A stretch of DNA of 64,000 nt from Pantoea sp. A4 (GTDB lineage Bacteria; Pseudomonadota; Gammaproteobacteria; Enterobacterales; Enterobacteriaceae), in contig NZ_ALXE01000047.1 of the NCBI RefSeq assembly GCF_000295955.2, positions 1-64,000 on the forward strand, written 5' to 3'. The position numbers and the translations under genes were made by a program. The notes under the pieces are model-generated. The model was not told where the DNA came from, searched no databases, and was given only the letters and a program-made list of their open reading frames with translations. Of the stretch, positions 60,670 to 64,000 are shown in pieces (the stretch's first letter is position 1; each line of letters opens with the position of its first letter).

Positions 60670-62016
60670 CTATTGAACGGGGTTGTTGCCCCAACGGGTT
60701 TTCAGATAACTCACCGCCTGCTGCGTCTGTGGCTGATTGAGATAGTTCTCGCGGAACAGAATGGTGCCGTTGATCTCCGGCACGGACTGATTCAGGTCAA
60801 GCTGCTTTTTCAGCTCCGGCACACCGCCTTGCACCATCCAGTCAGGTTCGTTCCTCGCCGGTTCACCCACTTTATACAGCGCAATACCGATATACAGCTG
60901 AGTATGTGTGGGTTTCACCACGTTTGCCCACCAGTTAGCTAACACATCGTAACGTGCGGCCTGGCGAGCAAACGGCCAGTAGAGCTGCGGCGCAATGTAA
61001 TCAAGTAACCCCTGCTGCACCCAGCGCCGGGTGTCGGCATAGGCTTCGTCATACGCGGCTGCACCACTGGTGGCCGAACCGGCGGGGTCGTGAGAGATAT
61101 TGCGCCATACACCGGCCGGGCTGACGCCAAACGCCACGCCTGGCTTCAACTGTTTGATGGTCCGTGACACCTGCTCAATCAGCTGCTGCGTGTTATGCCG
61201 CCGCCAGTCGGCTTTATTACTGAAGCCCTGACCATATTCGCGGAAGGTCTGGTTATCGTTCAGTAACTGCCCCGGCGCTTCGGCGTAGAAGTAGTCGTCA
61301 AACTGCACGCCATCCACCGGATAATGGGACACAACTTCAGCCACGATGCTGGTTATCCAGTCGCGTGCGGCAGGAATGCCGGGGTCGAGCACATAGCGAT
61401 CGCCCGCGGTACGAATCCAGTCCCGATGCAAGACAAACACGCTCGCCGGGTGAAGTGACAAAGTGCGATTGAGCGCAGCCGTGGTGGCGGATTTGGTATT
61501 GGTAGAAACGCGGTAAGGGTTAAACCAGGCATGTACCTTCATGCCACGCCTGTGTGCTTCATCCAGCATAAATTGCAGCGGATCATACCCTGGGTCGTTA
61601 CCGATGGTGCCGGTGAGCATATCTGACCAGGGCAGAATTTTAGAGGACCAAAGCGCAGTGCCATCCGGCTTAACCTGGAAAAACACGGTGTTCACGCCAA
61701 GGCTCTTGAGTTTATCCAGCGTTGCGATCAGCGCCGCTTGCTGCTGTTGGATACGGTTACTGGCGTATACCGAACTGGGCGGTGGCCAGTCAAGACGGGA
61801 AACCGTGGCTAACCACACGCCACGCACTTCAGCCGTAGGTTGTGCAGGCTGAGCGGGCTGAGCCACCAGCGGGGGTTTGGTGGCCGTTGGAACAGGCGTA
61901 ACCAGTGATTTAGGCGGCTTTGAGGCGCAGCTTGCCAGTAGCAGAGCCATCGCCGTCAAGGTTGCGTAGGGCAAAACGCGGGTTTTTAACAGAGAACGGG
62001 CGATGATGAACTCCAT
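60670..62016 (-). CDS. digH: DigH/YddW-type glycosyl hydrolase lipoprotein
   Basis: 448 residues. Lipoprotein signal with lipobox LLASC (Cys30), a Pro/Ala linker to residue 60, then the GHL10 barrel: EVRGVWLATVSRLDWPP, LGVNTVFFQVKPDGTALW, VHAWFNPYRVSTN, VDGVQFDDYFYAEAPGQL (acid pair), and FGVSPAGVWRNISHDP. DigH cleaves glycosidic bonds in denuded septal peptidoglycan. Outer-membrane anchored, by the +2 Ala. About the same length as E. coli DigH (439). Confidence 0.92.
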   Translation of the reverse strand: MEFIIARSLLKTRVLPYATLTAMALLLASCASKPPKSLVTPVPTATKPPLVAQPAQPAQPTAEVRGVWLATVSRLDWPPPSSVYASNRIQQQQAALIATLDKLKSLGVNTVFFQVKPDGTALWSSKILPWSDMLTGTIGNDPGYDPLQFMLDEAHRRGMKVHAWFNPYRVSTNTKSATTAALNRTLSLHPASVFVLHRDWIRTAGDRYVLDPGIPAARDWITSIVAEVVSHYPVDGVQFDDYFYAEAPGQLLNDNQTFREYGQGFSNKADWRRHNTQQLIEQVSRTIKQLKPGVAFGVSPAGVWRNISHDPAGSATSGAAAYDEAYADTRRWVQQGLLDYIAPQLYWPFARQAARYDVLANWWANVVKPTHTQLYIGIALYKVGEPARNEPDWMVQGGVPELKKQLDLNQSVPEINGTILFRENYLNQPQTQQAVSYLKTRWGNNPVQ

Positions 62017-62118
62017 GTTGTCAGGTCGCAGCGCTAAAGAGCCATTCTCATCTTATCGCAGACAAAGTCAATTAGGGGGAGTGCAGCCGCTGCGTATCAC
62101 AGCGGCTGAAAGGGGGTG

Positions 62119-63573
62119 TTACCAGTTATCCAGCACGCGCTGTTTCACCTCTTCCGGGTAGCCCTGGTCAAACGAGGCATGGCGATGACGCTCAGACTGG
62201 AGCGTATCAAACACCACTTTTGGCCCTTTACCCGCCACATACTCCTCTTCGGTGTAGCACTGCGGCAGGCGGATAACACGCTCGTTTTCGTAGATCACAC
62301 GTTTGCCGGTAGGGTGAACGCGGGTAGAGATAACCCAGGCCACTTCACGCAGATTCGTGGGATCGAAATCGTCATCCACCAGATACACGGTCGGCAAGAA
62401 GACCATCGCATCGGTTTTAAACAGAATTTCAGCCACTTGTTCTGCTAACTGCTGGCTGCTCACCCCCGGCAGCTGTTCGCGCCAGTTCTCTGGCATCACT
62501 ACCAGCAGCCAGTGTACGGCGGAATCTTCCGGTATCCAGGTGGTTTTCACCGGCAGATTGGCAGCGCGCAGATAGGTTAAGGCATCCGCGGCGAGGCCAA
62601 TTGCCCACAGGGTATGTGACTCATCGGTTGGACGACCGGTAACCGAAATCGGCCAGATCGGGTTATCGCGATGGGTAATCACATCCACGGAGAATGTCGG
62701 TTGCATTGAAGAGCCATGTCCGAGATAACCGCCGTATTCGCCATACGGGCCTTCCGGGCAATCACGCTCAATGGAAACGTGCCCCTCAATCACAATCTCC
62801 GCCGTGGCAGGCACGTCCAGATCGAGGCTGATGGCTTTCACCACCTCGACCGGTTTGCCCGCCAGCGTGCCAATATAGTCCGCTTCATCAGCGTGCGCGG
62901 GAATAGGAATACCCGACACGCAGGAGATGGCCGGAGCCGGTCCTTGCACCAGGGCGTACGGCATCGGTTGACCAAGCTTCACCCATTCCGTCCAAATCTG
63001 CCCAATATGCTGGCTTGGCACAATCAGCGTCACCATGCGCTTGCCGTCTACCTTCATGACGCGTGCAATCGACCAGTTAATCCATTTGCCGTCCGGGGAT
63101 TTGACGATCAGCGTGCCCCAGGTGTTGGCATACCGGCCACCGTCTTTGTCATGAATAAACGGAATCGGGAAGCGATCCAGGCTGGCGGCCTCGCCCTGTA
63201 AAATATTTTGCTGGCAGGCCGCGGCGGCGCGCTCTACGCGTACCGGCGGAATACCTGGCTGCTGGCGCGCGTCGTAGAGGGCTTCAATGATCTGCTGGCC
63301 GGTGGATTCCGCTGGCAGGCCAAATGAGAGTGCCACGCGTGCATAAGGCATTTCTGGTCGTGATGAGAGTGCCGCCGGGGCACCGAAGATACGGAAACCG
63401 GCTTCAACGCCGCTGATATGGTGGAACAGCGGGGCAGGCGACTGAATTTCGCAACTGCGGCGGGTGATTGCCGAGGGTTCAAAGTCACCGTCGACTTCAC
63501 GTTCCACGTGCATGATGTCACCCAGTGCATCAAGGGCATCAATGTAACTTCTCAAATCGTCGTAATATTTCAT
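62119..63573 (-). CDS. UbiD-family prenyl-FMN decarboxylase
   Basis: 484 residues. Key UbiD elements: YANTWGTLIVKSPDGKWINWSIARVMKVDGKRM, Glu/Arg sites in ERDCPEGPYGEYGGYLG, WPISVTGRPTDESHTL, and MVFLPTVYLVDDDFDPTNLREVAWVISTRVHP. These resemble the non-oxidative hydroxybenzoate/protocatechuate decarboxylases (AroY/VdcC type) as much as UbiD. Requires prenylated FMN from UbiX, which is not in the window. Divergent from a GntR regulator, the usual layout for an aromatic-acid-induced gene. Confidence 0.9.
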   Translation of the reverse strand: MKYYDDLRSYIDALDALGDIMHVEREVDGDFEPSAITRRSCEIQSPAPLFHHISGVEAGFRIFGAPAALSSRPEMPYARVALSFGLPAESTGQQIIEALYDARQQPGIPPVRVERAAAACQQNILQGEAASLDRFPIPFIHDKDGGRYANTWGTLIVKSPDGKWINWSIARVMKVDGKRMVTLIVPSQHIGQIWTEWVKLGQPMPYALVQGPAPAISCVSGIPIPAHADEADYIGTLAGKPVEVVKAISLDLDVPATAEIVIEGHVSIERDCPEGPYGEYGGYLGHGSSMQPTFSVDVITHRDNPIWPISVTGRPTDESHTLWAIGLAADALTYLRAANLPVKTTWIPEDSAVHWLLVVMPENWREQLPGVSSQQLAEQVAEILFKTDAMVFLPTVYLVDDDFDPTNLREVAWVISTRVHPTGKRVIYENERVIRLPQCYTEEEYVAGKGPKVVFDTLQSERHRHASFDQGYPEEVKQRVLDNW

Positions 63574-63668
63574 CAGGCTCTCCTTAAGCCGTAGCGGGAA
63601 TCAGGCAGCGTGTAATGCAGGTTAAGCGTCAAACTTTGGCCTGCGCCACACAATTGCTTTATATTTTG

Positions 63669-63696
63669 GGTATACAAAAAATGTGCGATCGGTATA
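63669..63696. promoter_or_regulatory. Two GGTATA direct repeats in divergent promoter
   Basis: GGTATA at 63669-63674 (within GGGTATACAA, containing the palindrome GTATAC) and 63691-63696 (CGGTATAACC), 22 bp apart, about two helical turns. Candidate GntR operator between ubiD-like and the regulator. Confidence 0.45.
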
Positions 63697-63756
63697 ACCT
63701 CACACCCCTTGAGATCAAAAACATAAAAAAAGTGACATTCTTTGCAGGAGGCGGTT

Positions 63757-64000
63757 GTGAGTTCAGGTAAAGCAGCACTGTACGAAGACCTAAAGCGCAT
63801 GATTCTGACCATGGAAATCGATCCCGATGATGTCCTGGATGAGTCGGGACTGAGTGCGCAATATGGGCTCTCCCGCACCCCGGTCAGGGAGGTGTTTCAG
63901 CGTCTGGCGGGTGAAGGGTATCTGGAGATTATTGAGAAGCGCGGCGTCAGGGTGATCCCGATGAATCACGCCACGCTGCGTAATTTCTTTCAGGTTGCTC
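63757..64000 (+). CDS. GntR-family regulator, cut by the window end
   Basis: N-terminal 81 residues only. Winged helix: YEDLKRMILTMEIDPDDVLDESGLSAQYGLSRTPVREVFQRLAGEGYLEIIEKRGVRVIPM, the FadR/FCD-type GntR opening. GTG start at 63757 after GGAGG. Divergent from the UbiD gene, so it probably controls it. Confidence 0.85.
   Translation, partial: MSSGKAALYEDLKRMILTMEIDPDDVLDESGLSAQYGLSRTPVREVFQRLAGEGYLEIIEKRGVRVIPMNHATLRNFFQVA

Noticed and set aside
1-64000. CRISPR arrays, tRNA/rRNA genes, insertion sequences, prophage
   Set aside because: None could be recognised on either strand.

Overview
The window reads as chromosomal accessory DNA of an enterobacterium. Protein sequences, codon use and a GC content in the mid-50s point to Enterobacterales, most likely Erwiniaceae (Pantoea/Erwinia-like). 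Support for this: a membrane-bound PQQ glucose dehydrogenase, an OprD-family porin, the outer-membrane lipoprotein hydrolase DigH, a VF530-type small protein, MetJ and Fur operators of enteric type, and many LysR/MFS pairs. Assignment to a genus is inference. I see no rRNA, tRNA, CRISPR array, integrase or transposase.

Region by region. 1-5 kb: HAD phosphatase, a MetJ-box-controlled NlpA/MetQ lipoprotein, and an MFS/SnoaL operon divergent from a LysR gene broken by a one-base deletion. 5-12 kb: VOC protein, membrane M48 metalloprotease, MmyB-like regulator with an MFS exporter, an intergenic palindrome-promoter-terminator unit that may encode a small RNA, an unknown protein and a GNAT. 12-17 kb: MocR regulator/EamA exporter pair, Cof-type HAD, a CHAP amidase with a periplasmic partner (effector-immunity style), and mmuM. 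17-28 kb: a 597-residue unrecognised protein with a methyltransferase-like N-terminus, OprD porin, ProP-type transporter, copC/DUF2946 copper genes, a TonB-receptor remnant followed by an orphan siderophore-type binding protein, and an amidase/MFS operon.

28-48 kb is rich in flavin enzymes and uptake systems. A LysR and a Fur-box-preceded FAD monooxygenase come first. Then comes an operon of flavin monooxygenase, two CMD/AhpD-like proteins and an amino-acid (cystine-type) ABC importer with its own LysR. A rearrangement scar follows, where two genes have lost their N-termini at one junction. After it are a small unannotated ORF, uvsE, tenA, and a second operon of an NtaA/DszA-type monooxygenase with a Gsi/Dpp-type ABC importer. 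The two flavin operons look like scavenging of organosulfur or N-acylated compounds; substrates are not determined.

48-64 kb: a HigBA/RelE-like toxin-antitoxin pair, a C45 acyltransferase/CMD/class-III aminotransferase operon with RpiR regulator, gcd, azlCD with an AraC regulator, a single-gene SF1 helicase-nuclease (defence-like), VF530 protein, digH, and a UbiD decarboxylase divergent from a GntR gene cut by the window end. The strongest candidates for undescribed biology are the helicase-nuclease, the methyltransferase-like protein, the CHAP/partner pair, the palindrome-controlled short transcript and the 47-residue ORF.
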